Of a stretch of 64,000 nt of DNA, positions 9,384 to 20,200 are shown one piece after another (the stretch's first letter is position 1; each line of letters opens with the position of its first letter). The notes below the pieces were generated by a model that saw only the letters and a list, made by a program, of their open reading frames with translations, was not told the origin of the DNA and did no database searches. Origin of the DNA: Terriglobus aquaticus (GTDB lineage Bacteria; Acidobacteriota; Terriglobia; Terriglobales; Acidobacteriaceae); NCBI RefSeq assembly GCF_025685415.1, contig NZ_JAGSYB010000001.1, positions 1,178,001-1,242,000 of the forward strand, in the 5' to 3' direction. A program made the position numbers and the translations under genes.

Positions 9384-10292
9384 ATGCCGGATGCAACACC
9401 CGAAGCAAACCCCACCTCGCAGACTTTCTCGCCGTCCGCCCTGCGCGGAAAGACCGCCGTGGTCACCGGCGCGGCTCGTGGCATCGGCCGCGCCGCCGCC
9501 ATCGCCCTTGCAGCCGCCGGCGCAAACGTCGCCGGAATCGACCTTGCGACCACGGTGGACCCGCGTTCCGGCGTTACCCCATCGACCCCCGACGAACTAA
9601 CCCAAACCGGCAATCTGGTCCAGGCCAAAGGTGTTCAGTGGCACCAAACTATCCTGGATCAGCGCGACCGCTCCGCCGTCCGGCGGGCCGCCAGCGAGAT
9701 CGAATCCGCTTTCGGCAAAGTAGACATTCTCTTTGCCAACGCCGGCATCCAGCAGTTCCACCCGTTGCTGGAGATGACCGACGACGACTGGGACATCACC
9801 ATCGACACCAATCTGACCGGCACCGCGAACGTCCTGCGCGCATTCGCCCCTGGCATGGTGCGGCACAAATCCGGGCGCATCATAATCACCACCTCGACAC
9901 AGGGCGAGCACGGAACGCTCAACGGCTCCGCCTACTCCTCGTCCAAGTTCGCCCTGATCGGCCTTATGAAGTCCGCCGCCCTCGAACTCGGCAAGCACGG
10001 CATCACCGTCAACTGCCTGGTTCCGGGGCTCATCGACACCCCGCTCACCCGCCACGAGGAGCGCTACGCCCAGGCACTCGAAAAGTCCGGCAAGACCCCG
10101 ACCGGGAATGTCGAGGAAGACGAGAAGGCGGCAAAAGAAGGCCTCACCAAGAGCTCGCCTCTCCGCGTGCCCTGGATCGATCCGGACGACATCGCACCGA
10201 CGGTTGTCTTTCTCGCGTCCGAAGCAGCGCGCATGATCTCCGGCGCCAGCTTCGCCGTTACCGCAGGAGACAGCGCCAACAACCTGGCTTAA
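9384..10292 (+). CDS. SDR-family NAD(P)-dependent oxidoreductase
   Basis: A classical short-chain dehydrogenase/reductase of 302 aa. The Rossmann motif is VVTGAARGIGRAAAIAL (about residues 28-44) and the stabilising NAG is in LFANAGIQQF. The catalytic Ser (ITTSTQGEHG), Tyr and Lys (SAYSSSKFALIG) are all present, followed by VNCLVPGLIDTPL and a C-terminal cap ending GASFAVTAGDSANNLA. The extended insertion after beta2 (DLATTVDPRSGVTPSTPDEL) resembles mycofactocin-coupled SDRs, but the substrate cannot be read from sequence. GAGGA lies 7 nt before the ATG. A strong hairpin separates it from bcsC, which converges on it. Confidence 0.88.
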   Translation: MPDATPEANPTSQTFSPSALRGKTAVVTGAARGIGRAAAIALAAAGANVAGIDLATTVDPRSGVTPSTPDELTQTGNLVQAKGVQWHQTILDQRDRSAVRRAASEIESAFGKVDILFANAGIQQFHPLLEMTDDDWDITIDTNLTGTANVLRAFAPGMVRHKSGRIIITTSTQGEHGTLNGSAYSSSKFALIGLMKSAALELGKHGITVNCLVPGLIDTPLTRHEERYAQALEKSGKTPTGNVEEDEKAAKEGLTKSSPLRVPWIDPDDIAPTVVFLASEAARMISGASFAVTAGDSANNLA

Positions 10293-10299
10293 CGTCGTC

Positions 10300-10326
10300 G
10301 GGGCGGATGCTCATCGCATCCGCCCC
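10300..10326. terminator. Hairpin between convergent SDR gene and bcsC
   Basis: An 11-bp perfect GC-rich stem (GGGGCGGATGC / GCATCCGCCCC) with a 5-nt loop sits between two convergent genes. There is no clean U-run on either side, so it may work as a weak or bidirectional terminator or as an mRNA 3'-end stabiliser. Confidence 0.6.
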
Positions 10327-10362
10327 GCATTCATCCTTCCCGATCGACTGACTCGACTGTCT

Positions 10363-13300
10363 CTACGGAACCCGCAGCGGCCTCAACCCGTTCGATGGGA
10401 AGAGCCCGGTCGGGTAATCGTCCGTCGGATACTGCGACTTGAAGAGGTAGCGCAGGAAGATCGTCGGCTGCACCAGCGTGTAGTTGTTGGTGTTGTTCGC
10501 CTCCAGCGCCAGCCCCGCATACCAGTGATCCGTCACGCGGTAAGACGCCTCGCCCGTAATGCTGAAGTTCGCTCCCGTTCCCGTGTTCAGCGGCTGGTAC
10601 GCGGTCGCACAGTTCCGCTGCTGCAGCGACAGCACCGTGCAGCCTTGCAGCGCCGCGGTTTGCAGCGCCGCATCTTCCGGCAGCGGGAAGTACGGATCGT
10701 TGTTCTCGTGGAACGTCTGCACACCGACGGCCGCCTGCGCAACGTAGTGCCACGCGTTCCCCGAGTGCCCTGTAAACGTCACCGGCACCGTCCCCAGGAT
10801 GTACACATCCGGACTGAAGTACCCGCCCAGGCCATACGACGTCGCACGCTCGTTGTGGTCGAAATGCGCCGCAAAGAGGCTTCCACCCACGTTGAGCGTT
10901 CCGATGCCCGGGAACGTGTGTACCCGGAAGTACGCTCCACCCGTACCCTCGATACGCCGGTTCTCCAGCACATGGAAGCCGGTCAGTGTCGCGTAATCCG
11001 CGCTGGCGTACAGCCCGGCACGCTCATTACCTTGATCCAGCCGAACGCCGCCACCGGTTGCGATTACACCGCCCCAGATATTGCCTGTGTTCGAGAAGCC
11101 GATGGACCCGGGATCGCGTAGACCGGCGTACGAAAGCTGCGTATCCTTCACCGGCTGCCGCTCGGCATAGAACGAGATCGGCCCACCCGCCGGACGGTAC
11201 CGGAAGCGGCCCGTGATGTTCGACACAAGGAACTCGTACGGCGTGTACCCGACCGCCAGGCCGAAGTTCTGCGTCGTCATCTGGATTTCACCACCCACAC
11301 CCGACGCATATTGCGGAGAAGGCGTGTTCGTCGCCGCAGCCGACAGCGATCCCAGGTACGGCACAAATCCGGTGGTGTACCGCGTCGCATCTACGGTTCC
11401 ACTGCTTAGGAAAACACCCGTCGGAACGATCGTGAACCGAGCCGACTTGCCGGCCACCACGCTTGCCTCAAACGGCAGCTCGAAGTCGTACAACCGATTC
11501 AGGCCGGGGTCGCCGCTGCGCGTCCGCACATAGGAGTTGCCGCCCACCCATCCGCTGTAACTCGCCTCCAGCTGTGCCAGGTCAAGCTCTTCCTGTTGGC
11601 GCTGCGTCAGTGGCGGCCCGCCATCCGCACCCGCCGTCGTATCGGGCAGGCTATAGCTGCCGCGCAGTGGCGGCACGTTCCGCGCCACCAGTTGGGCATC
11701 CGTGGGCGCGGTCTGTCCGTTGTTGTAGGGCGGCAGATCCGGGTACGGCTGCGACGAAAGCGCTGACGGCACGGCCGGATAGAAGATCGGAGGCGCTCCC
11801 GGACCAAACGCCGCCACTGAGCTGGGCTGCCGGCGCGCCGTCGATCTCCGCCGGGCCGTTGTGGTCGTCCCCCGGGTCGGCCTCGGATACTGCTGCCCAA
11901 ACCTGCCGTTATCCGGCGCCTGCGGGAACTGTGTCGTCACCGTGCGCGAGCTGTTCCCATTCGCCGACGAACTCGCCGCCGGGTAGCTCGTCGACACATC
12001 ACTGGGCGCAGTGTTCGTGGGCGCGGTCGCGGGCAGGCGCGACGGCCGGGCCGTCTGCCCAGCGGCGGGCGCCAGCGATCCATACTGCGCCTGGTGCGCA
12101 TCGCTCAGGTCTTCAGCCGAATCTGCTTCGGGAGGTCCCTGCACGATCTCCGGCTCCGACTGGCGGCGGCGCACCTCCGCAGCCTCTGCTGCGTCGTCCT
12201 GATCGTGATGCACTTTACCGCGCCGTGTCGTCTTCGCATTGTGCAGCGGCACCAGCTTGCCCTGCGCCGTCGGAAAATCCGTGATGATCGTCTGGCTCGG
12301 CAGATCGACCGTGCTCGCGTTGTACGACACCGCGGGGGATCCCTGCTGGGTGGGCGGAACATACGGCACGTACGGCCCGTACACCTCACCGTTCCCGAAC
12401 TGCCCGGTCTGCGCTCCCTCAGGATGTGCAGCCTCTACCCGGGCAACAACTTCCGTCAGCCCATCGCCGGTCGCGGGGGAACCCGCCGCCGTCGCCGACG
12501 CCACCGCTCGCCGGATCTGCTCCTGCTCGTCTGCCCGCTGTGCCGCCACGTAAACATCCGGCGCGGCGTTGCCACTCGGCTTCGCATCCGCGGGAATGTC
12601 CGTCTCCGACATACCGGGGTACCCCATCGTGGAACCCACCGCGGGGTTCGACAGGTTCGTCGCCGGAGGAGCATAACTGCCTTGCGGGATCACATAGGGA
12701 TCGCCGCCGTTCGCAGCCGGCGGTTGATAGTTACCCAGCGTCGATCGAGTCCTCGATCCATTTGCTCCGCCGCCCGGGTTGCGCATGTACTGCGGAACCG
12801 CGGGCGCACTTGCCTGCCCTCCGCCGCTGCCGACCTGAACCGGCGCCGGCCCGTACGCATTGCTGTAGCTGGGAAGATACGGCCTCGGTGCGGGCAATGC
12901 GGCCGCGCCCATGCCCGTCGGATCGCTGCCCGGTGCAAGTAGGGTCGCCAGGTCCTGCGGCTGGTTAGCCGACGGCAGCGCCCGAGGGTTCAACGGCATC
13001 GGCGCATTCAGAATGTTCGCCAACTCCGTTCCTGGATCTGGTGGCGGCAGCGCCGCCAACGACGCCTTGTAGTAGTCCGCCGCGCGCCCACTGTCTCCGC
13101 GAGCCTGCTCAAACTTGGCCGCCAGGTTCAGCATTTCGCCGTCTTTCGGGTATTGGTTCAGCCCGAAGCGAAGCCACGTCTCCGCGGCCTTCATGTCGTT
13201 CGCCGCAAGCGCGGCACCCACCGCCGTCTTGTAATCCGAAGCCGATGCCGAGGTCATATCCCCCGACTTGAAGATTGCAACCGCCTCTTTCGGCAGCCCC

Positions 13301-15792
13301 GCCCTCTGGTACCCACCGGCCAGCGCGCGAATTACTGCCGGATTATCCGGAAACGTCTTCGCCGCCGCATTCAGGATCTGCAGCGCCCGTTTGCCATTGC
13401 CCGCCGCGCTTGCCTGGTTGGCGCGCCGCACCGCCCAGCTTGCCCAGATGGTCTGCACCGTACGACGCTGATCGTCCGACAGGTCCTGCCGGCTGCCCAG
13501 CACCAGCAGCTGGCGGTACAGGCCCGTATCGTTGTTGCCGTTGAACAGCAGCCACGCGTTCTGAATGTCGATGTCCGCAGGCGGCATGGTGTGTTGCGCC
13601 GCGTAGTGCTGCTGCACCCGGTTCAGAAACAGCATCGCCTGCCGAGGCTGGCCAAGTCCGTTGTAGATTTGGCCAACCGTCTGCAGGTAATCCACGCTCT
13701 GCTCCAGTTGCTTGCGAACTTCGGGCGGAATCTGCTGAATCTGCGCCAGCGCCTCCTGGTCGCGACCCGAGCTGTGCAGCGTCGTCAGCAACCCGCGCCA
13801 CGCGTCCACGCGGTCCGGGTTCTGGCTCAGCACGCGCTGGTAGATCGGGTAAGCCCGTGCCGGATCGTTCCGCTGCAGGTAAAGCCCGGCCAACTGCAGC
13901 TGCAGCGGCACCGGAACCAGTTGACCCGTCGTGTTCTGCTGCGCAATCGCATTTTCCAGCAGGCCCTGCGCCAGGTCGTACTTGTTGTTGCTCTGGTACA
14001 CCGCCGCCACGGCGCTCAGGAATCCCGGATCCCGCAGCGCCTGGTCGTACACGCTCGGCGGCATGCTCTCCACCGTCTGCAGCGCAAGCTGGTCGTTGTG
14101 CATGGCATGCTCGGCATTCACCAGGCCCTGCCACGCCAGCACGTTGTTCGGGTCCTCCGCCAACACCTGCCGATACAGCCCGCTGGCTTGTTCAATGCGG
14201 TTCGCCTGCAGCAACAGGCTGGCGTACTGCAGCTCCGTTTCCGCCTTCACGCCCTTGGCCTCTGCCGGAAACGGCAGGTCCAGGGCCGACCGCAGCACCC
14301 GCTGGGCGTCGGCATCGCGGCCCACCGCGGAATACGCCGAAGCCAGCGTCCGCAGGTACTCCGGATCCCGCATCAACTGCGCGCGAATGCTCGCCGGAAT
14401 GCGCCGCTCGGTTCCCAGCGCTGCTGCCGCGTCTCCCGCCTGGTACTGCGCCATGAACAGCGAGCGCCACGACTCCGCCCCCGGCTTCACCTTCACAAAC
14501 TGCTCAAAGTACGGAACCGCCGCCTGCGCCTGCCCCGCCTTCATCAGCGTTCCACCCAGACCCTGCAAAGCCTCGGGGCTGGTTGGCCGCATCTGCAGCG
14601 CCTGCTGATACTTCTGCTCGGCTGTAGCCAGGTCATTCTCGTTCAGCGCCACGCCGCCCTCGCTCAGCGTGTAGTAGAAGCGCGAGGTCTCGAGGTTCTT
14701 GTCCAGCCCGGGGTCCTTCGCCCCGTTCTCTTTGGCCTGCTCCAGGAACGAGATCGCCCCGCCAAAGTTCTGCTGGTTCATGCGAAGGTAGCCCATCCCC
14801 GCCAGGGCACGCGCATTCTGCGGGTCCTTCGCCAGGATCGCCTTGAACCGGCTCTCCGCGTCGTCAAACCGCTTGCCGTTCAACGCCGAATACGCCGCCG
14901 CCAGCTCCGTGCCTTCGGCGCGCTCTTCCAGCGTCTCTTCGCTTACCACGGCCGATCCCGCACCTGCAGAACTCCGCCGCGCCGCAGCCGCCGAACGCGC
15001 TGCCTGCGCCTGCGTGTTGCGCAAAGCCTCTTCCAGTTGCGGATCCTTGTGCTTCTGCAGGTACGCCCGCAAATCCGCTGCCGCGGCCGGGTTCTGCGAA
15101 TCCCAAACCAGCGACTGCCGCAGCGCCTGCATCGCTTCCGGGTTGTTCGGATGACGCTCCAGGTACCGGCGCCCCTCCGACCGTGTCGACGGGTTGTAGG
15201 TCAGAATGCGACCCAGCGCAATCTGGTACCGCGAATCCTGCGGAAACCGATCGATCAGCGACCGGAACCCTGCAATCGCGTGCGGTCGCCCGTCTTCTGT
15301 CGCCGCTTCCGTCTGGTAATACGCCAGGGCCCAGTCGCCCGGCGGCGGCTGCGTTCCAAATACCTGGCGATAGATGTTCATTGCCTGGGCGTAGTTCCCC
15401 TGCTCGGCCAGCTTGCCCGCCCGCTGCAGCGCCGCAAGCTGGTTCGGCTGTGCCTGCGCCGACTCCGCCCGCGCGATCCCCGGATCGTTCGGGTTGATCG
15501 CCCGCAACTTCTCCAGGTACGTATTCGCCAGCGTCGTGTTGCCGGACACCTTGGCCGCCCTGGCAAGCCCACCCAGCGCTTCCGTGTTCTTCGGATCCGC
15601 GAGCAGCACCTGCTGCCAGGTCTGCGCCGCCATGTCCATGCGGCCCCGCGTCTCCAGGGCGTGAGCCTTGTCAAGCAACGCCTGCGTCGCCGCGGCATTG
15701 CCCTGAGCCCGGACCGGCACCACCATACATGCACTCAGCGCCAGCGCAACGCCGAGGCATGCCACGGCCGGAATGTGTCCCATCTGTCTCAT
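10363..15792 (-). CDS. bcsC: Cellulose synthase operon protein C (TPR plus outer-membrane barrel)
   Basis: BcsC carries the glucan across the periplasm and outer membrane. The product is 1809 aa, much longer than the roughly 1150 aa of Escherichia coli BcsC. An N-terminal export signal (VACLGVALALSACMVVPVRA) contains a possible lipobox LSAC. TPR repeats fill about residues 30-950 (for example LADPKNTEALGGLARAAK; ILAKDPQNARALAGMGYLRM). A Pro/Gly/Ser/Gln-rich disordered linker of about 400 residues follows, and the C-terminal 400 residues are the BcsC barrel (FTIVPTGVFLSSGT; YGLGGYFSPDVYILGT; FLRYLFKSQYPTDDYPTGLF). I prefer the ATG at 15792 to one 30 codons upstream because it starts just before the signal. 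It is the last gene of the bcs operon. Confidence 0.93.
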   Translation of the reverse strand: MRQMGHIPAVACLGVALALSACMVVPVRAQGNAAATQALLDKAHALETRGRMDMAAQTWQQVLLADPKNTEALGGLARAAKVSGNTTLANTYLEKLRAINPNDPGIARAESAQAQPNQLAALQRAGKLAEQGNYAQAMNIYRQVFGTQPPPGDWALAYYQTEAATEDGRPHAIAGFRSLIDRFPQDSRYQIALGRILTYNPSTRSEGRRYLERHPNNPEAMQALRQSLVWDSQNPAAAADLRAYLQKHKDPQLEEALRNTQAQAARSAAAARRSSAGAGSAVVSEETLEERAEGTELAAAYSALNGKRFDDAESRFKAILAKDPQNARALAGMGYLRMNQQNFGGAISFLEQAKENGAKDPGLDKNLETSRFYYTLSEGGVALNENDLATAEQKYQQALQMRPTSPEALQGLGGTLMKAGQAQAAVPYFEQFVKVKPGAESWRSLFMAQYQAGDAAAALGTERRIPASIRAQLMRDPEYLRTLASAYSAVGRDADAQRVLRSALDLPFPAEAKGVKAETELQYASLLLQANRIEQASGLYRQVLAEDPNNVLAWQGLVNAEHAMHNDQLALQTVESMPPSVYDQALRDPGFLSAVAAVYQSNNKYDLAQGLLENAIAQQNTTGQLVPVPLQLQLAGLYLQRNDPARAYPIYQRVLSQNPDRVDAWRGLLTTLHSSGRDQEALAQIQQIPPEVRKQLEQSVDYLQTVGQIYNGLGQPRQAMLFLNRVQQHYAAQHTMPPADIDIQNAWLLFNGNNDTGLYRQLLVLGSRQDLSDDQRRTVQTIWASWAVRRANQASAAGNGKRALQILNAAAKTFPDNPAVIRALAGGYQRAGLPKEAVAIFKSGDMTSASASDYKTAVGAALAANDMKAAETWLRFGLNQYPKDGEMLNLAAKFEQARGDSGRAADYYKASLAALPPPDPGTELANILNAPMPLNPRALPSANQPQDLATLLAPGSDPTGMGAAALPAPRPYLPSYSNAYGPAPVQVGSGGGQASAPAVPQYMRNPGGGANGSRTRSTLGNYQPPAANGGDPYVIPQGSYAPPATNLSNPAVGSTMGYPGMSETDIPADAKPSGNAAPDVYVAAQRADEQEQIRRAVASATAAGSPATGDGLTEVVARVEAAHPEGAQTGQFGNGEVYGPYVPYVPPTQQGSPAVSYNASTVDLPSQTIITDFPTAQGKLVPLHNAKTTRRGKVHHDQDDAAEAAEVRRRQSEPEIVQGPPEADSAEDLSDAHQAQYGSLAPAAGQTARPSRLPATAPTNTAPSDVSTSYPAASSSANGNSSRTVTTQFPQAPDNGRFGQQYPRPTRGTTTTARRRSTARRQPSSVAAFGPGAPPIFYPAVPSALSSQPYPDLPPYNNGQTAPTDAQLVARNVPPLRGSYSLPDTTAGADGGPPLTQRQQEELDLAQLEASYSGWVGGNSYVRTRSGDPGLNRLYDFELPFEASVVAGKSARFTIVPTGVFLSSGTVDATRYTTGFVPYLGSLSAAATNTPSPQYASGVGGEIQMTTQNFGLAVGYTPYEFLVSNITGRFRYRPAGGPISFYAERQPVKDTQLSYAGLRDPGSIGFSNTGNIWGGVIATGGGVRLDQGNERAGLYASADYATLTGFHVLENRRIEGTGGAYFRVHTFPGIGTLNVGGSLFAAHFDHNERATSYGLGGYFSPDVYILGTVPVTFTGHSGNAWHYVAQAAVGVQTFHENNDPYFPLPEDAALQTAALQGCTVLSLQQRNCATAYQPLNTGTGANFSITGEASYRVTDHWYAGLALEANNTNNYTLVQPTIFLRYLFKSQYPTDDYPTGLFPSNGLRPLRVP

Positions 15793-15952
15793 CGGTTCAG
15801 TCCAAGAGCCGCCAGGGCAGATTCTCCATCTCGCCGGTGCGGATCTTCGTCCGCCGGCGTAAAAGTTCCGGTGTAGCAGCATCTTACTGTCTGCCCCTCT
15901 TCCTGTGCATCAACGATCTTCGTTCTTGCAACTTATTTCTGAAATCTGCGCG

Positions 15953-17239
15953 TTAGCGCCACTTCAGCTTCAGGCGTCCGTTCCGGTCAAACCGGAAGCG
16001 GCCCTCCTTCCAGCCCTGGGCAAACAGCACCAGGTTCTGGTCGTAGTAGTCGCCGTTGTGCCCGTACAGGCCCGTCGCGGAATCCAGCGTGGCGTCCACG
16101 CGGTCCATCTGCGACTTCGCCGCCTTCTGCTCGCCCATGGCCAGCAGGTAGGGATACACCGCCGCCGAAAAGCCAACGGGGCTGTTCGCTTCCACCACGC
16201 TGCCGCTGTTGTCCACGCTGGCCGGAGGCGTTGCATTACCGGCCAAGTAATGCGCCATGCCAGGCATCGCTTGCAGGCTGTCGCTCACGCCCGGCGTATC
16301 CCGGTCGGCGATGCCCAGCCACAGATACACACGAATCGCGTCGTAGCTGCCCAGCGCCGGCGTGCCCGCCTTGCCCTGCGCCAGCACGTCCGGCGACGAC
16401 GAAGGATGCACGCCGCCGGCATCGCCCGCCACCCAGTCCATCGCAAAACCCGACGGAGCGCCCTGCGACAGCACCACCGGCAGGTCTTCCAGCACGCTTG
16501 ACCACGGCCCGCCAGGAAGCTGCTGCCGCAAACGCGCCACCACCTGCGGCGGCATATAGCTCGGGTTCAGCACCCATTTGTCCGGCGACGGGTGAAATCC
16601 CGTCGGTCCCGGAATCAGTACCGTTCCCAGACCCGGGATCAGCGAGATCTCGCTGTGCGACATCCTGTCTGCCAGCACCAGCCCCAGCTTGGTCAGCCGG
16701 TCGTCGTTCCACAGCCGGCCGGCCTCCAGGCAGTCATAGGCCAGCCACAGGTCTGCGTCTGCCGCGGAGTTCGAATCCAACTGTCTCCAGCTTCCGTCCT
16801 CCGCCTTGCCCCACTTCCACGCGGGCAGCCGCGCAGTCAGGTCGCCACCGGCCAGGTTGTCCTCGGTCCAGCGCAGCATCTGGTCAAAGCTCTTGCGATC
16901 GTTCACCACCAGAGCAAAGAACATGCCATAGGCCTGCCCTTCGCTGGTGGTCTTGTCGCCGCCGCTGTGATCGATAATGCGGCCGGAGCTGTCCAGGAAG
17001 CGCTCCCGGTAGTGCTGCCACAGAGGCCATTGCTGCTCTGCCCGGCAGCCCGCTTGGAAGGAGACCAGGCCTGCCACCACCGGCAGCAGCAGCGCCACCA
17101 CCTGCGACCATTTGCGGCGCACGCCCCCGCCCCGCTCTGCCTTGACGCGCGAGCGGCGCTGCTCCCGAGGCTGTCTCAGGACCCAGGCCTCAGACGCAGG
17201 TCCGGTAGCCGTCGTTGTAACGGCGATCTCGTCTGCCAT
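15953..17239 (-). CDS. bcsZ: Periplasmic endo-1,4-beta-glucanase (GH8), cellulose operon
   Basis: A 428-aa GH8 cellulase that trims nascent or misfolded glucan in the periplasm during cellulose export. A cytoplasmic N-terminus of about 40 residues precedes a membrane anchor or signal (SQVVALLLPVVAGLVSFQAG). Catalytic-domain markers are TTSEGQAYGMFFALVVNDR with the general acid Glu, WKWGKAEDGSWRQLDSNSAA, ADADLWLAYDCLEAGRLW with the conserved Asp, and NPSYMPPQVV. The ATG is 4 nt after the bcsAB stop, and GGCGAGGA in the end of bcsAB supplies a ribosome-binding site, so translation is probably coupled. Confidence 0.94.
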   Translation of the reverse strand: MADEIAVTTTATGPASEAWVLRQPREQRRSRVKAERGGGVRRKWSQVVALLLPVVAGLVSFQAGCRAEQQWPLWQHYRERFLDSSGRIIDHSGGDKTTSEGQAYGMFFALVVNDRKSFDQMLRWTEDNLAGGDLTARLPAWKWGKAEDGSWRQLDSNSAADADLWLAYDCLEAGRLWNDDRLTKLGLVLADRMSHSEISLIPGLGTVLIPGPTGFHPSPDKWVLNPSYMPPQVVARLRQQLPGGPWSSVLEDLPVVLSQGAPSGFAMDWVAGDAGGVHPSSSPDVLAQGKAGTPALGSYDAIRVYLWLGIADRDTPGVSDSLQAMPGMAHYLAGNATPPASVDNSGSVVEANSPVGFSAAVYPYLLAMGEQKAAKSQMDRVDATLDSATGLYGHNGDYYDQNLVLFAQGWKEGRFRFDRNGRLKLKWR

Positions 17240-17243
17240 GGCC

Positions 17244-20200
17244 CTAGTCCTCGCCCTGCAGCCGCAGCCGTGCGCGACGCCGCAGCCACACCCGCAACAG
17301 TGCCGCCAGCAGGATCGAAGCCAGGAACACCATGATCACAACCGCCCACGGGTAGCGCGCAAAGAACAGCTTCAGGTTCGTCCAGAGGCCCAGCGACCCC
17401 ACGTGGTAGTTGTCATTGCCAATGCGGTACGACGTGAACTGCGTCCCGTGCAGAACGCTAACCGACTGACCGATGTCCGACGACTGCGAAACGCGCAGAA
17501 ACGTAGTCAGGAAGCTCGGGATCACCGCGCGATCGCGCAACGCGATCACCACCAGTGAACGCTCCGATCGTTGCGGCCACTCCAGCCCTTCGATCATCGC
17601 GTCCGGCAGACCGCCAGAGGTCTCCAACTGACCCGTCTGCACGTGGTCCGACGACCGTACCTTCCACCACGCGTTCCGCAACTGCGAGAAGAAGCCTTGC
17701 GTGTCCTGCACGCTCAGCCCGTTGCTCTGAATCTGCACGGGCAGGCGGCCGCTCAACGCATTCAGCGCAGGCTGATCCTCCACCGTTCCCAGAACCAGAT
17801 AGTCCCGTTGACCGTCGCTCTTCAGGCCGTCCGGACCGGAAACGCTCACGTTGGTCACCGGGTATCCGGTCTGCGCTCCAAAGTGCCCCATCAAGGTCAG
17901 GTACAGCTCGATCTCATCCGCGCCCGGATTGTCGGGCAGCACCACCGTCGTCTCCGAGAGATCCTTCATGCGGGTAAACGGGTAGCCCGCGTTCGCAAAC
18001 AGCTCCAGATCCGGCAGGGCCGCCAAGTGAGGAATGTCCCGGATGTCGAGGTAGCTCTCCTTCAGTACCGAACCTTCCAGGTTTAGCGGAGCCGTGTCCT
18101 GGCACTTGTTCTTTTTCGCGATCTGAAAGACAAACTTCAGCATCATCGAATTGGAGAACGGCCGCATACTCACCCGCGGCACCGGAACCTCCGTCGACAG
18201 CACCTGCGACGCCTTCTCCGAATGCGGCATCGGCGTGGAGCTTACATACGCTCCGTTCGCATAGAACTGCAGCGTGCTTTCGTTCGCCAGCGGCACCGGG
18301 TTGTAGCGGTACTCCAGATGAAACGGGATGTTCGCCGGAGCGTAGTTAATGATGTCCGGCGGAATGCGGAAATACACGCCCACCGGGACCGATCCATCAC
18401 CCTGCAGGTCGCCGGTGTTCATGAACTGCCCAATGTTGACCGGATCCTTGGTGTTGGTCGGCAGCCAGCGCGGAGCGTCATCGGGCTGACTGACCGGCAG
18501 AGCCTTCATCGACACAGAAACCTGGTTGCCCTGCCACAGGTTGCGTTGCAAGGCCAGAGCCCGCGCTGCCGTGATCAGGTCATCCGCCGAATCGCCCGAG
18601 AGTATCAATACTTTCGAGTACGGGTCGGACGGATTCGTCCGCATGGAGATCGTGGCGCCGCCCGAGCTCTGCACATTCAGCGAAGCCGGCAGGTCGGCCG
18701 GGTTCTCGCTCAACAGAACCACGTTGCCCTGCGGGATTTGACCAAACGACACCGGAAAGCGCACCGGTCGGGCGTCCGTCGGCAGCAGGCCAAACCAGGA
18801 AGCCACGATCCCGGCGGCCCGCATCGCTTTGGCCGAAGGCTGGTTCAGAAACACCATCGGGACGACCGGGTGCAAGTTCACCGCGGCATCGTAAAACGGC
18901 AGCGGCAACAGCTTCAGGTCGTCCTGCAGCGGCAAGAGACTTCCTTGCAGTTCAATCGAAGTGTTCGCATCCACGTGCGCCCACAGCGTCGAGTGCGACG
19001 GATCTTCGCACTGCAAGGTGTAGTGGCCAACAAACTCAAACGTGATCTGGTTGTCGTGCACCAGCATTTCGGCCGGCATGGTGAGCGTCGCTTCCAGCAA
19101 GGCGCTGTTCTCTGCAGGTCGCCGCACCGAGAGCTGCTCCGACTCCGCAGCCTTCTCCTCGGGGGTCAGATCCGCTGGAGCGCCCGCGGTCAGCGGCTGC
19201 GTGGTCACCGGTAGCGTCGCGAACAGGGTTCCGTTCACGCTCACCTTTAGGTGCGACAGCGCGGGCAGCAACCCCGGCGAGAAGTGATACCGCAATCGCA
19301 TCGTCGCCGTTTTGATGACCTGCGTCTGCGGAACCGAGAAGTACAGCGAGTGGTACGCGTCCACGCCGCGCATCACGATCGTGTCTGCGGTTCCCACGTC
19401 GGCAAGCGTAAAGACGTTATCGAACTGTCCCGGAGGCACCGTTCGCCCGTTCGCGGCCGCCTGCGTCCCAGATGCACCCGCCGACGCGCCGCCCGGAGCG
19501 GCTGCTCCCGGTTGGGCTGTTGCACCTTTTGCCCCGGGCACAGCCACCTGCCCGGCGTTGGCCCGGCCCGAAGCCTGCATTGTCAGGCCCTGCGCCGCGG
19601 CAGAGTGCCCCGTCAGCAGCCCGAGCATGGCCGCGCACAACAGCAGCACCGGCGAGATGCTGGTTGCCAGCCGGCTCGATCCTGCCGCCTTTGCGGAGGA
19701 CGCAGGTTTCGACCCCTTGATCAGGCCCTTTGCCGTCTCGCGCAGACCGATCACCGCCAGCAGCATGATGCGCCCGAGGCTGCGAAGCGGGCGGTCCGGT
19801 TCCCGCGTTTCGCCCCATCCCAGCCATGTGTCGGCTCTCGAATACAACACCTGCGTCAGCGCCTCTTCTTCCTGGATCGTTAGGTCGTTGAACTGCGCCC
19901 GGAGCTCCGTCCCGTTCACGCGCAAAATCGTCGCCGGAATGCCAGCTTCGCCATCCAGCACTGGAAACAGCACACACGCCGCGGTGCCCGGTGCAATGGC
20001 GTTCTCTTCCATCATTTCCAGCATCACGCCGCCGCTCGAAACGTCTGCGGTTACGCCGTCAAACACCGTGCCGTCGGCCAGTTCAATGCGCGCCGGCACC
20101 TGCATGGTGACGCGAACCGTCTGCCGGCGCTGCTGGCTTTCCCACGCCACACCGCAGGCCACGCCCAGGATCAGCGTGTTGAAGATCGTCCAGATCACAT

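Noticed and set aside
13153-15876. Very long open frame on the plus strand antisense to bcsC
   Set aside because: Arg/His/Leu-rich, no domain, no start signal. It mirrors the codon bias of bcsC, whose TPR repeats and barrel are unmistakable.
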